Below, one piece after another: positions 40,692 to 49,598 of a stretch of 64,000 nucleotides of DNA (position 1 is the first letter of the stretch; every line of letters starts with the position of its first letter). The DNA lies in NCBI RefSeq assembly GCF_900290285.1, contig NZ_LT985755.1, forward strand, positions 138,431-202,430. The letters are read 5' to 3'. The notes under the pieces are model-generated. The model saw only the letters and a program-made list of their open reading frames with translations, did no database searches and had not been told where the DNA came from. The position numbers were made by a program, and so were the translations under genes. The stretch is from Candidatus Centipeda massiliensis. Lineage in GTDB: Bacteria > Bacillota > Negativicutes > Selenomonadales > Selenomonadaceae.

Positions 40692-42098
40692 CTAAAGGAT
40701 CAATGTCTCCGTCTGCGGCGGGATCGTATTTTCCTCCATCAGATCATGGACAATCCGCAGTCCGCGCGCCAGCTCCTCATTCGTTGGCGGCGAGCAGAGA
40801 GCAAGACGGATAAAGGAATGCTCCGCCTCGCTGCCGACGGCAAAGTGATCCGACGAGAGGACACAAACACCGCGATGCTGTGCCTGCGCCTCAAAATTCG
40901 CCCCACCGCATCCCACAGGCAGCGGCATCCATTGGAAGAAGCTGCGTGTATTCCCCGTATGTGCAGGGAAGATCCCTCGAAAGATGCGATTGCGCTCCTC
41001 TGACATCCGACATTTCTCCCGCATTATACGCTCCGCTGCGCCGCTTTCAATCAGCTCTGATGCGATCTCCGCACTCAGCGGCGGGATCGCCATACTGAGG
41101 CTGCGCGCCGCTCTCCGAATGCGCTGCCTAAAATGCGATGGAACAAGCATGTATGCAACACGCAGTCCGGGACAGGTAAGTTTTGAAAGACTGTGCAGAT
41201 AAACGGATTGCCGCGGGAGGAGCACGGTCATAGGCGCAGCGTTCTCGCGTGCCATAAAGCCGTAGGCATCGTCCTCAATCAAAAGGATATTGTGCTTACG
41301 CAGCACTGCTGCAATATCCCTGCGCCGTTCCTCAGGCATAACGATACCGGTCGGATTCGTGCAGGATGGCATAAGATAGACACCCTTGATGTTTATCTGC
41401 TGATGCTGCTGTGCGAGCGCATCCGGCAGCATCCCGTCCACATCCCCCTCGATGGGGATGAGTCGGATGTTCAGCTGTTTTGCAAGGTTGATGAAATTCG
41501 CATACGTATACCTGTCCACCGCAATTCGATCCCCTGCATCGAACAGCGCAGTGAGTACGATTGCAAGTGCACTCTGCGTGCCAGCAGTAAGAAGGAGATT
41601 CGTCGGCTCTGCCGCGAGAGAAAAACGTGCAAGCCAGCGGCATGCAGTCCGCGCATGACGCTCCTCATCCTCTGCACCGAGAAGCGCAAAGAGGTGCGTT
41701 GCCTCCCTGCCGCGCAGGATCTCCCGTGCGGTATCTGCAAGAATCTCGCTGAACACATCGTACGGATGAATGCTACCAAGTTCAATAAGAGACTTTTTCG
41801 TATCTGCTGTTGTATTCGACAACGCTGCATTCGGCGAGACAAACGTCCCGCGCCCAATAACTGCATAGACCAGCCCCTTGTCCGTACAGAGACGAAAGGC
41901 GCGCGTCACCGTGCTCAGATTGAGATCGAGGTAGTCGGCAAGCTCCCGCTGCGGCGGGAGTTTTGTATGCGGCGACAGCCGTCCGCTGAGGATATCACGT
42001 TCAAGCTGCGCGGCAAGCGCACGGTAGAACGGAGGATGCAGATGGATACGTTCTGGACGCCATGTCATGGGATAATCATCGAACGAATTGATGGGCAT
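40692..42098 (-). CDS. MocR-type regulator (GntR HTH fused to aminotransferase fold)
   Basis: A 468-residue MocR/PdxR-like protein. Residues about 20-85 are a GntR winged helix (YRALAAQLERDILSGRLSPH, TKLPPQRELADYLDLNLST). The rest is a class I aminotransferase fold with the PLP lysine in LHSLSKLTCPGLRVAYM and the LIEDDAYGFMAREN Asp that holds the pyridine nitrogen. Such regulators sense PLP and an amino compound and usually control a divergent gene, here the MFS pump at 42211. The 12-bp inverted repeat in the shared promoter region is the likely binding site. Confidence 0.88.
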   Translation of the reverse strand: MPINSFDDYPMTWRPERIHLHPPFYRALAAQLERDILSGRLSPHTKLPPQRELADYLDLNLSTVTRAFRLCTDKGLVYAVIGRGTFVSPNAALSNTTADTKKSLIELGSIHPYDVFSEILADTAREILRGREATHLFALLGAEDEERHARTACRWLARFSLAAEPTNLLLTAGTQSALAIVLTALFDAGDRIAVDRYTYANFINLAKQLNIRLIPIEGDVDGMLPDALAQQHQQINIKGVYLMPSCTNPTGIVMPEERRRDIAAVLRKHNILLIEDDAYGFMARENAAPMTVLLPRQSVYLHSLSKLTCPGLRVAYMLVPSHFRQRIRRAARSLSMAIPPLSAEIASELIESGAAERIMREKCRMSEERNRIFRGIFPAHTGNTRSFFQWMPLPVGCGGANFEAQAQHRGVCVLSSDHFAVGSEAEHSFIRLALCSPPTNEELARGLRIVHDLMEENTIPPQTETLIL

Positions 42099-42121
42099 AG
42101 GACATCTCCCACAATATTGTC

Positions 42122-42183
42122 ATACATACAATTTTACTGTTGAAATCACACAATAGGCAGTCTAACATAATAATTGTATGTAT
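42122..42183. promoter_or_regulatory. operator-like inverted repeat between MocR and MFS genes
   Basis: ATACATACAATT (42122-42133) and AATTGTATGTAT (42172-42183) are perfect 12-base arms 38 bp apart, within the 112 bp between the divergent genes. MocR proteins bind repeated half-sites in such intergenic regions. Confidence 0.55.
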
Positions 42184-42210
42184 TATATCACAAAGGGGAT
42201 GCCAGTGGAG

Positions 42211-43518
42211 ATGAAAAACAACGTTACTTCAACGTGCACAGCGATATCCGCCTCACTTTATATCCTGCCCTTTATCCTGGTCGGCTCGTTTCTGTCCATC
42301 TTCGACCAGTTCGTTATCAATGTCGCCGCCCCCGCCATCATTTCCTCCTTACATCCGTCGGCTGCAGAATTCGAGGGCATTATGAGCGGATACGCGCTCG
42401 TCTATGGGGCGGGGCTGATGGTCGGTGGACACCTCGGCGACCGTTTCGGACGGCGGCGTATCTATCGTCTCGGACTGTTTCTTTTTGCCGTGACCTCGGT
42501 GCTCTGCGGTGCTGCTCAGACAGCACTGCAGCTTGTTGTCGCACGCCTTCTGCAGGGGCTTTCGGGCGCCGTCATGGTGCCGCAAGTACTCGCTCTGATT
42601 CGTGTCTCATACGAAGATAATGCACGTGTGCAGGCACTATCCGCATTCGGTGTGTCCATCGGACTCGGGCAGATCATGGGGCAGGTACTTGGCGGCTGGA
42701 TTCCCGCATGGGATTTCCTCGGACTCGGTTGGCGTATGATTTTCCTTGCCAACATGCCGATCTGCCTGATCGCCGGCATTGGCTGCAGGTCGCTGCCCGC
42801 ATGCCCAAACGCTGCACACGAGGCACACCAAAAGCATCTCGGAAATCCTCTTCGGCTCTTTCGTTATCGTGGCTATACGGTCGGAATTTTTCTCAACCTA
42901 TGCCTGTACGCCGCCATTGTCCCCTTCTTTGTCGTGCTCGGTCTCTACCTGCAGAATATCTGTGACCTCACACCGCAGACGGCAGGGCTCGTCTTTATGG
43001 CGGTCGGCACGGGATTCGTCCTCGCCTCGTCCGCAGGTCCTGCACTCATGCGGAAATTCGCGCCGCCGCGCGTACTGATCTGCGGAACGGTCTGTACCAG
43101 CGCGGGCATCCTCGCCGTGTTGCTTGGTACAATCACAGGACGAGCCACTGCGATTCCCTTCGTCATTCTCGCGCTGTTTGTCCTCGGTGTCGGCAACGGC
43201 ACAGTGATTCCCATTGCAACGGGTATTGTCCTGCGCTATCTGCCGATGGAGGACGCAGGCGTTGGCGGTGCCATCCTAACGACGGGGCAGCAGCTCGCAG
43301 GTGCACTCGGGATTGTGCTTACGGGTGAGTTTCTCATGGGAAACGGCGCATCTCTCGCCTCGCCCGCCACCTATGTGGACGGTCTCGCCCTTCAGATGTG
43401 CGCCGCATCGGCTGCGCTCTGCTGCGCCGCTCTCCTCAGCCGTATCCCTGCCTCCACGCAAAATCCACAGAGATCATCAAATTTTTCCGCTTGCCACAAA
43501 TTTCATATCACCTTATAA
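42211..43518 (+). CDS. MFS transporter, DHA2 (EmrB/QacA) family
   Basis: A 435-residue transporter, probably 12-14 helices. DQFVINVAAPAIISSLHPSA is the first-helix motif D1 of the family (usually LDxTIVNVALP), GGHLGDRFGRRRIYRLGLFL is motif A and GQIMGQVLGGWIPA motif C. It would export drugs or metabolites by proton antiport. The start is uncertain: AAAGGGG lies 12 bases before this ATG but directly against an alternative at 42199. It is divergent from the MocR regulator and followed after 42 bp by the two ABC genes, so the three may form one unit. Confidence 0.85.
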   Translation: MKNNVTSTCTAISASLYILPFILVGSFLSIFDQFVINVAAPAIISSLHPSAAEFEGIMSGYALVYGAGLMVGGHLGDRFGRRRIYRLGLFLFAVTSVLCGAAQTALQLVVARLLQGLSGAVMVPQVLALIRVSYEDNARVQALSAFGVSIGLGQIMGQVLGGWIPAWDFLGLGWRMIFLANMPICLIAGIGCRSLPACPNAAHEAHQKHLGNPLRLFRYRGYTVGIFLNLCLYAAIVPFFVVLGLYLQNICDLTPQTAGLVFMAVGTGFVLASSAGPALMRKFAPPRVLICGTVCTSAGILAVLLGTITGRATAIPFVILALFVLGVGNGTVIPIATGIVLRYLPMEDAGVGGAILTTGQQLAGALGIVLTGEFLMGNGASLASPATYVDGLALQMCAASAALCCAALLSRIPASTQNPQRSSNFSACHKFHITL

Positions 43519-43560
43519 TTGATAACAAAATCCAATCGCGTTGATTATGGAGGTTTTCTT

Positions 43561-45306
43561 ATGGAAAACACAAGCCCTATGCGGCGACTCTGGCAACTCG
43601 CCGCTGCGGAGCATGGGCGGCTACGCATGGCGATTGCACTTGCGGCACTCGGCGTACTCGCGGGGATTGTTCCCTACTGGGCAGCGGCAGAGATGATTAC
43701 AGCACTCCTCTTTGGCGCAGTGGAGCCGCGCTTCTATCTCATCCTATGCCTTACTGCCTTCGTCGGCTATGCCCTACGCAGCATCCTATATGCACAGGCT
43801 CTTGCGCTGTCGCATCGCGCGGCATTCGCTGTACTGCGCGACATCCGCACGCGCGTCATCGAGAAGCTGCCAAAGCTCCCACTCGGGGCCGTGATCGATC
43901 ACGCAAGCGGTGCGATGAAGCACACGATTGTCGATCAGGTCGAGAGCATGGAGCGCACGATTGCGCACCTATGGCCGGAGATGACAGCAAATACATTTGG
44001 CCCCTTGTGCATCTTCATCTATTTGCTCATCCTCGACTGGCGCATGGCGCTGCTCTCTCTCGTCTCGATTCCCGTCGGCATGGTCTTTATGGCGATCGTC
44101 ATGCGCGACTACGAGGAAAAATACGAAGGGGCGGTGCGGACAACGGACGAGATGAACGCCGCCGTTGTCGAGTACATCGGCGGCATCGAGGTTATCAAGG
44201 CATTCAACCAAGGTGCAGCGTCCTATGAAAAGTTCTCGGAAAAGGTTCGCGCAAATGCCTCATACTACTATCAATGGATGCTGCACTGCCAACTGCCAAT
44301 GTCCATCGGCAAGGTGGTATCCCCGACCACACTCATTACGATCCTTCCCGTGGGCTGGCTCTGGTATCAAGACGGCACTCTTCCGATGGATGTCTTTATC
44401 CAGACGATCATCCTCTCCCTCGGGATCGCGGGTCCGCTGCTCGCCTCAATGTCCTTTATCGATGCACTCGCAAAGGTCGGCACAACCGTCAGTGCTGTCG
44501 ATTCCATTCTCTCTGCTGAGGAGCAGCACCATGCGACGACGCCGATTCCCGTTGAGACGACGGACATCTCGGTTGAGCATGTCTCCTTTGCTTACGACGG
44601 AACGAACAACGTCCTAGACGATATCTGTCTCACGATCCCGAGCGGCACGCTGAACGCATTTGTCGGCGCAAGCGGCAGCGGGAAATCGACACTCGCCCGT
44701 CTCATCGCTGGATACTGGGACGTACAAGACGGCACAATCCGCATCGGCGGACACGATCTGAAAGATATCCCGCTCACACAGCTCTATGATCTGGTTTCCT
44801 TTGTCGCACAGGATACCTATCTCTTTGACGACACGATCCGAGAGAACATCCGTCTCGGCAAAACATCGGCGACTGATGCCGAAGTCGAGCATGCGGCAGA
44901 GCGTTCGGGCTGTGCGAAGTTTATTCAGAAGCTAGAGCAAGGCTACGATACCTTTGTCGGCAGCGGCGGCAGCCATCTCTCGGGCGGCGAGCGCCAGCGC
45001 ATCGCGATCGCACGCGCGATGTTGAAAGACGCCCCCATTGTCATCCTCGATGAGGCAACGGCGTACATTGACCCGGAGAACGAGGCCGTCATCCAGCGCG
45101 CTGTCGCACAGCTGATCGCCGGGAAGACGGTCATCATCATCGCGCACCGTCTCTCTACCATCACCGATGCGGATACGATCTTTCTCATCGCGGGCGGCAC
45201 GGTCGCAGCATCGGGAACGCACGCACAACTCCTTTCGGACTGCACGGAATACCGCAGCATGTGGCAGGCACACATCAGTGCAAAGGACGGTGATGCAAAT
45301 GATTGA
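43561..45306 (+). CDS. ABC transporter, fused permease-ATPase, first of a pair
   Basis: A 581-residue half-transporter with the exporter (type IV) fold. Six helices in the first 320 residues are followed by an ATPase with Walker A GASGSGKST, signature LSGGERQRIAIA, Walker B PIVILDEATAYID and the H-loop IIAHRLSTI. All ATPase motifs are canonical. The second gene overlaps it by eight bases, so the two form a heterodimer. Pairs with this order resemble YbtP/YbtQ and IrtA/IrtB, which import iron-siderophores with an exporter-type fold, but drug-exporting pairs look the same. GGAGG precedes the ATG. Confidence 0.88.
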   Translation: MENTSPMRRLWQLAAAEHGRLRMAIALAALGVLAGIVPYWAAAEMITALLFGAVEPRFYLILCLTAFVGYALRSILYAQALALSHRAAFAVLRDIRTRVIEKLPKLPLGAVIDHASGAMKHTIVDQVESMERTIAHLWPEMTANTFGPLCIFIYLLILDWRMALLSLVSIPVGMVFMAIVMRDYEEKYEGAVRTTDEMNAAVVEYIGGIEVIKAFNQGAASYEKFSEKVRANASYYYQWMLHCQLPMSIGKVVSPTTLITILPVGWLWYQDGTLPMDVFIQTIILSLGIAGPLLASMSFIDALAKVGTTVSAVDSILSAEEQHHATTPIPVETTDISVEHVSFAYDGTNNVLDDICLTIPSGTLNAFVGASGSGKSTLARLIAGYWDVQDGTIRIGGHDLKDIPLTQLYDLVSFVAQDTYLFDDTIRENIRLGKTSATDAEVEHAAERSGCAKFIQKLEQGYDTFVGSGGSHLSGGERQRIAIARAMLKDAPIVILDEATAYIDPENEAVIQRAVAQLIAGKTVIIIAHRLSTITDADTIFLIAGGTVAASGTHAQLLSDCTEYRSMWQAHISAKDGDAND

Positions 45307-47059
45307 CGCACTCAAAAAAATCTGGGCGTTCGCGGGCAGCGAGCGAAAAAATCTCAACCGCTCAGTGCTGCTCGGTGTGCTCTACGCCATATTCCACGCC
45401 CTGCAAATTGCAGCACTCTATGTCGTCCTGAAGGGACTCATGGAGCACGCGGACGGCATGGATACGGCGATGCAGGCACTCGTAATCCTCGCCGTCAGCA
45501 TCCTCGGTAGATCCGTAGTCGAGTATATCTCACAACTGCAGCGCGTCCATGCGGGCTACTTCATGGCGGCGAACAAGCGCATCGCCATCGGAGAGCGTCT
45601 CAAGCGCGTCCCGATGGGCTATTTTAACGAGAGCAGCCTCGGACGGATCACGGGCATCGCAACAACTGTTCTGGGCGATGTGGAGGAAACTGCCTCCATG
45701 GTTCTCGTCAACACGCTGACCGGCTTCCTGAATACCCTCATCCTCATCCCGATGGTCTTTGTCTTCGATGGGCGCATCGGCGCCGTCTTCATTGTCGGCA
45801 TCGCCCTCTATCTATGGGTCACAGCGACCATGGAGGAAAAATCCCGCATGCTCGCACCGAAACGGCAGGCGGCACAGGCATCGCTTGTCGAGGCTGTACT
45901 TGAGCAGCTGCACGGAATGCACGTCATCAAGGCATTCAACCTCACGGGCAAGGGCGATAGACAGGTGCGCGATGCGCTTGCCGAAAGCGAGCGAGCCAAC
46001 CTTTCGATGGAGCGTCTCTTTACCCCATACGTGGCTGCACAGGAACTCACCCTGCGTTTTTTCAGCATCCTGATCATCGCCGCCGCACTCTATGCACATT
46101 GCACAGGAACAATGTCCCTGCTCGATGTGATTATGTGCATTGTCTTCTCCTTCATCGCCTATCAGCAGCTCGAATCTGCGGGCAGTGCGCTCTCTCTGCT
46201 CCGTGTCGTATGCGCCTCCATCGACGAGGCAAACGAAACAGATGCCATTCCACAGCTCGATGAAAGCGGCAGAGATATTGTCCCCACGCATCATGATATC
46301 ACATTTGACCGCATATCCTTTTCCTACGGAGAAAGACCGATCCTCTGCGACATTTCTGCAGAGATCCCCGAACACAGTCTGACGGCGATTGTCGGACCGA
46401 GCGGTTCCGGCAAGACGACGCTGTGCCATCTCATTGCGCGGTTCTGGGATGTCGATGCCGGCACAATTACCATCGGCGGGCACAATGTCAAGGAATACAC
46501 GCTTGCGTCCCTGATGGCACAGATCAGCATTGTCTTTCAGCGCGTCTACCTCTTCCACGACACCATCGAAAACAACATTCGTTTTGGACGGCCGCAGGCG
46601 AGCCGCGCAGAGGTCATTGCGGCAGCAAAAAAGGCAGCGTGTCATGATTTTATCACGAGACTGCCGAACGGGTATGAAACAATGGTCGGCGAGGGTGGCG
46701 CAAACCTTTCGGGCGGCGAAAAACAGCGCATCTCCATCGCCCGTGCCATTCTCAAGGACGCGCCCATCATCATCTTTGACGAGGCGACGGCGAACGTCGA
46801 TCCAGAGAACGAAGATCGGCTGCAGCAGGCAATCGAAGCACTGACGCAGGACAAGACCGTCATCATGATCGCCCATCGGCTGAACACGGTTCGAAACGCC
46901 GCGCAGATCCTCGTTGTAGCAGACGGCAGGATCGTTCAGCGCGGAACACACGAAGAACTGATCGCCGAGGATGGCATCTATGCCGACTTCATCGCTTCGC
47001 GCAGAACAGCCGTCGGGTGGAGGCTGTCATCTTCGACAGCTCAGTCCAAAATCGGATGA
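45299..47059 (+). CDS. ABC transporter, fused permease-ATPase, second of a pair
   Basis: A 586-residue half-transporter. The membrane domain includes SVLLGVLYAIFHALQIAALY and YFNESSLGRITGIATTVLGD (coupling region), the ATPase has Walker A GPSGSGKTT, signature LSGGEKQRISIA, Walker B IIIFDEATANVDP and H-loop MIAHRLNTV. The arrangement PxGYFNESSLGRI occurs in YbtPQ-like systems. It overlaps the first gene and ends at a strong terminator after about 130 bp. The last 20 residues (AVGWRLSSSTAQSKIG) look like an unconserved extension. Confidence 0.88.
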   Translation: MIDALKKIWAFAGSERKNLNRSVLLGVLYAIFHALQIAALYVVLKGLMEHADGMDTAMQALVILAVSILGRSVVEYISQLQRVHAGYFMAANKRIAIGERLKRVPMGYFNESSLGRITGIATTVLGDVEETASMVLVNTLTGFLNTLILIPMVFVFDGRIGAVFIVGIALYLWVTATMEEKSRMLAPKRQAAQASLVEAVLEQLHGMHVIKAFNLTGKGDRQVRDALAESERANLSMERLFTPYVAAQELTLRFFSILIIAAALYAHCTGTMSLLDVIMCIVFSFIAYQQLESAGSALSLLRVVCASIDEANETDAIPQLDESGRDIVPTHHDITFDRISFSYGERPILCDISAEIPEHSLTAIVGPSGSGKTTLCHLIARFWDVDAGTITIGGHNVKEYTLASLMAQISIVFQRVYLFHDTIENNIRFGRPQASRAEVIAAAKKAACHDFITRLPNGYETMVGEGGANLSGGEKQRISIARAILKDAPIIIFDEATANVDPENEDRLQQAIEALTQDKTVIMIAHRLNTVRNAAQILVVADGRIVQRGTHEELIAEDGIYADFIASRRTAVGWRLSSSTAQSKIG

Positions 47060-47187
47060 TCGCGGACATAAAGGTATCCGCTCACCCAAACGCGAAAGGA
47101 TAATTTTTTGACCGCAAGGTAGCTGTTTCAAGGAGTGTAACACATTATTTATCTGCGAAATCTGAGTTCCTAAAATTTAATATGTAA

Positions 47188-47225
47188 GAGGAGCATTCCT
47201 TATCAAAGTGCTCCTCTATTTTTTA
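47188..47225 (+). terminator. terminator after the ABC pair
   Basis: AGAGGAGCA and TGCTCCTCT arms followed by ATTTTTTATG. Together with the IS30 relic and the guaB terminator it fills the 300-bp gap 47060-47360, in which I see no gene. Confidence 0.75.
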
Positions 47226-47257
47226 TGTATCTTTTTCCCGTCCACCTCAATAAATTC

Positions 47258-47301
47258 TGGTTCGTTGTAAAATGAAGTTGAACAGCTAAACAAAAACAAA
47301 A
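47258..47301. repeat. solo left end of the IS30-family element
   Basis: 44 bp identical to the left end of the IS30-family element and its flank at 1855-1898 (TGGTTCGTTGTAAAATGAAG and on). No transposase or right end is nearby, so it is a relic of excision or one-ended deletion, or a shared flanking repeat. Confidence 0.7.
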
Positions 47302-47336
47302 AACCTTCTCCGCACGCGTTCGCCAGAGAAGGCTTT
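47302..47336 (-). terminator. terminator of guaB
   Basis: CCTTCTC and GAGAAGG arms with a GC-rich loop. On the minus strand a run TTTTGTTTTTG follows. Confidence 0.6.
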
Positions 47337-47360
47337 GTTGTATCTATTCTTTTTTTCGTT

Positions 47361-48866
47361 TTAGTCCCGTCCGAGCTTGTCGCGCAGGATAACATCGTGC
47401 GCGCCGCCCTCGACAATACTGGTTGAGGAGACGAGGGTGAGCTTCGCCTTTTCGCGGAATTCGGAAAGGTTGAGTGCGCCGCAGTTGCACATGGTGGAGC
47501 GGATCTTGGAGAGGGTCGTCTCGACGTTCTCCTTCAGAGGGCCCGCATAGGGCACATAGGAGTCCACGCCCTCCTCGAAGGACAGCTTCTTGCTGCCGCC
47601 GAGATCGTAGCGCTGCCAGTTGCGTGCGCGGTTCGAGCCCTCGCCCCAGTACTCCTTGTAGTACGTACCGTTCACCATGACGCGATCCGTCGGGCTCTCG
47701 TCGAAGCGCGAGAAGTAGCGCCCGAGCATGAGGAAGTCCGCGCCCATCGCGAGTGCGAGTGTCATGTGATAGTCGTAGACAATGCCGCCGTCGGAGCAAA
47801 TAGGGATGTAGATCCCCGTTTCCTTGAAATACTTGTCGCGTTCGGCACATACGTCGATGAGTGCGGTCGCCTGTCCGCGTCCGATGCCCTTCGTCTCGCG
47901 CGTGATGCAGATGGAGCCGCCGCCGATGCCGACCTTGATGAAGTCTGCCCCCGCATTCGCAAGGAAGCGGAAGCCCTCGCCATCGACAATGTTGCCCGCA
48001 CCGACCTTGACCGTGTCGCCGAACTCCTCACGGATATGCTGGATCGTCAGACGCTGCCACTCGGAGAAGCCCTCAGAGGAGTCAATACAGAGGACATCTA
48101 CGCCCGCCGCGAGAAGCGCAGGGACGCGCTCAGCGTAGTCACGCGTATTGATACCCGCACCGACGATGTAGCTCTTGTTGTCGTCGGTCAGCTCCAGCTC
48201 GTTTTCCTTGTTGTCGGTGTAGTCCTTGCGGAACACCATGTAGCGCAGACGCTGATTCTTGTCAATGAGCGGCAGCATATTCAGCTTGCGCTCCCAGATC
48301 AGATCGTTCGCCTGTGTGAGGGTGGTGGAGTCCGCATCCGCCCAGACGAGTTTCTCAAACGGTGTCATAAAGGTCGCGACCTTCGTATCGAGTGACATCC
48401 GCGAGACACGGTAGTCGCGGCTCGTCACGATGCCGACGAGCTTGCCGTTCGCCGCCCCGTCCTCCGTGACCGCCATCGTGGAGTGCCCCGTCTTTGCGAG
48501 AAGGTCAAGCACACCGCCGAGCGTAGTGTCCGGGCTGATGTTCGAGTCACTGCTGACGAATCCCGACTTGTAGTTTTTCACGCGGGAGACCATTGCGGCC
48601 TCCTCCTCAATGGACTGGGAGCCATAGATAAAGGAAATGCCGCCCTGCTTTGCAAGGGCAATCGCCATTGTGTCGTTCGAGACCGCCTGCATGATCGCGG
48701 AGGTCATGGGAATGTTCATCGTGAGTGCCGGCTCTTCATCGCGATGATATTTGACCAGCGGCGTACGCAGTGAGACATTCGCGGGGAAGCACTCCGCCGA
48801 AGAATAGCCCGGAATGAGCAAATACTCTCCAAATGTGTGCGATGGCTCGGTGTAATAATGCGCCAA
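47361..48866 (-). CDS. guaB: IMP dehydrogenase, Tritrichomonas foetus type
   Basis: A 501-residue IMP dehydrogenase, which oxidises IMP to XMP with NAD+ in GTP synthesis. The catalytic loop is [18 protein letters not shown] with the nucleophilic Cys near residue 320. The mobile flap has NWQRYDLGG with the Arg-Tyr base pair. Two CBS domains lie around residues 100-220 ([14 protein letters not shown]). The N-terminus [20 protein letters not shown] and the flap strongly resemble the protozoan T. foetus enzyme, from my memory of that sequence, rather than standard bacterial GuaB (which begins LTFDDVLLxPxxS). The start is TTG at 48866, with AAGGAAGGG ahead. Cytoplasmic, monocistronic. Confidence 0.92.
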   Translation of the reverse strand: MAHYYTEPSHTFGEYLLIPGYSSAECFPANVSLRTPLVKYHRDEEPALTMNIPMTSAIMQAVSNDTMAIALAKQGGISFIYGSQSIEEEAAMVSRVKNYKSGFVSSDSNISPDTTLGGVLDLLAKTGHSTMAVTEDGAANGKLVGIVTSRDYRVSRMSLDTKVATFMTPFEKLVWADADSTTLTQANDLIWERKLNMLPLIDKNQRLRYMVFRKDYTDNKENELELTDDNKSYIVGAGINTRDYAERVPALLAAGVDVLCIDSSEGFSEWQRLTIQHIREEFGDTVKVGAGNIVDGEGFRFLANAGADFIKVGIGGGSICITRETKGIGRGQATALIDVCAERDKYFKETGIYIPICSDGGIVYDYHMTLALAMGADFLMLGRYFSRFDESPTDRVMVNGTYYKEYWGEGSNRARNWQRYDLGGSKKLSFEEGVDSYVPYAGPLKENVETTLSKIRSTMCNCGALNLSEFREKAKLTLVSSTSIVEGGAHDVILRDKLGRD

Positions 48867-49052
48867 GGGAACCCTTCCTTTCTGTATCCGTTCCAAAATT
48901 ATTGTTGTATAATATACGCGCTTCCATGGAAGCTGTCAACCCATGCACGAGTAATAAATCACCACATAGGAAAATTCCCGTATACTGTCAAAAAATCCCT
49001 AAGAGTATCGCGTTCACTCTTAGGGAAAATGCCCTGCGGGCAGTGTCTGCTA

Positions 49053-49141
49053 TGGTGCCGAAGGCCGGGGTCGAACCGGCACGTTGCTCACACAACGGCA
49101 GATTTTGAGTCTGCTGCGTCTGCCAATTCCGCCACTTCGGC
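49053..49141 (-). tRNA. tRNA-Leu (CAA), CCA encoded
   Basis: Acceptor arms GCCGAAG and CTTCGGC pair perfectly. The anticodon loop is CTCAAAA, giving CAA. A long variable arm (as in tRNA-Leu) and the T arm GCCGGTTCGACCCCGGC are present, and the 3' CCA is encoded. Confidence 0.95.
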
Positions 49142-49160
49142 ATGGGTTAGGCTGTGACGT

Positions 49161-49190
49161 ATTATAGCATTTCTGCGGCAGATTTGTCAA
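49161..49190 (-). promoter_or_regulatory. promoter of tRNA-Leu
   Basis: On the minus strand TTGACA, an 18-bp spacer and TATAAT, ending about 20 bases before the tRNA. The -35 box nearly touches the stop codon of the Nudix gene. Confidence 0.75.
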
Positions 49191-49192
49191 CG

Positions 49193-49591
49193 CTAGCGAA
49201 GATCCGCTTCGAGCTTTCGGATGAGTTCCATGTCCGCCTCGAACCACGGCACACTGTAGAGGTCGGCACGCCCGAGCCAGCGCCCCTCCGAGTGCACAGA
49301 GAGCTGCGGCTCGCCCGCAATGTGACGGCATACGTAGAGGCGCATGTTCATGTGATACTCCGGATAGTCGTGGTCGACGATCCCAAGCAGACGCTCCACG
49401 GCGATCTCAACGCCCAGCTCCTCGCGAATCTCACGCGCAAGCGCCTCCTCGTCCGTCTCGCCCGGCTCGACCTTGCCGCCGGCAAACTCCCATGTGCCGG
49501 CATAGTTCCCGTACCCACGACAAGCCCCGAAGACCTTGCCATCCCGCAGGATTGCTCCTGCGACCACATCAATATGCTTTCGCTTGCTCAT
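49193..49591 (-). CDS. mutT: Nudix hydrolase, MutT-like
   Basis: A 132-residue Nudix protein. The Nudix box G-x5-E-x7-REUxEExGU is complete: GGKVEPGETDEEALAREIRE then ELGV (residues 38-61). It starts HIDVVAGAILRDGKVFGACR like MutT, and ends with WLGRADLYSVPWFEADMELI as 8-oxo-dGTPases do. It most likely removes oxidised dGTP from the nucleotide pool. The ATG at 49591 follows AAGGAATAGGGGACGT. It ends eight bases after the gpsA stop and probably shares its transcript. Confidence 0.88.
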   Translation of the reverse strand: MSKRKHIDVVAGAILRDGKVFGACRGYGNYAGTWEFAGGKVEPGETDEEALAREIREELGVEIAVERLLGIVDHDYPEYHMNMRLYVCRHIAGEPQLSVHSEGRWLGRADLYSVPWFEADMELIRKLEADLR

Positions 49592-49598
49592 ACGTCCC

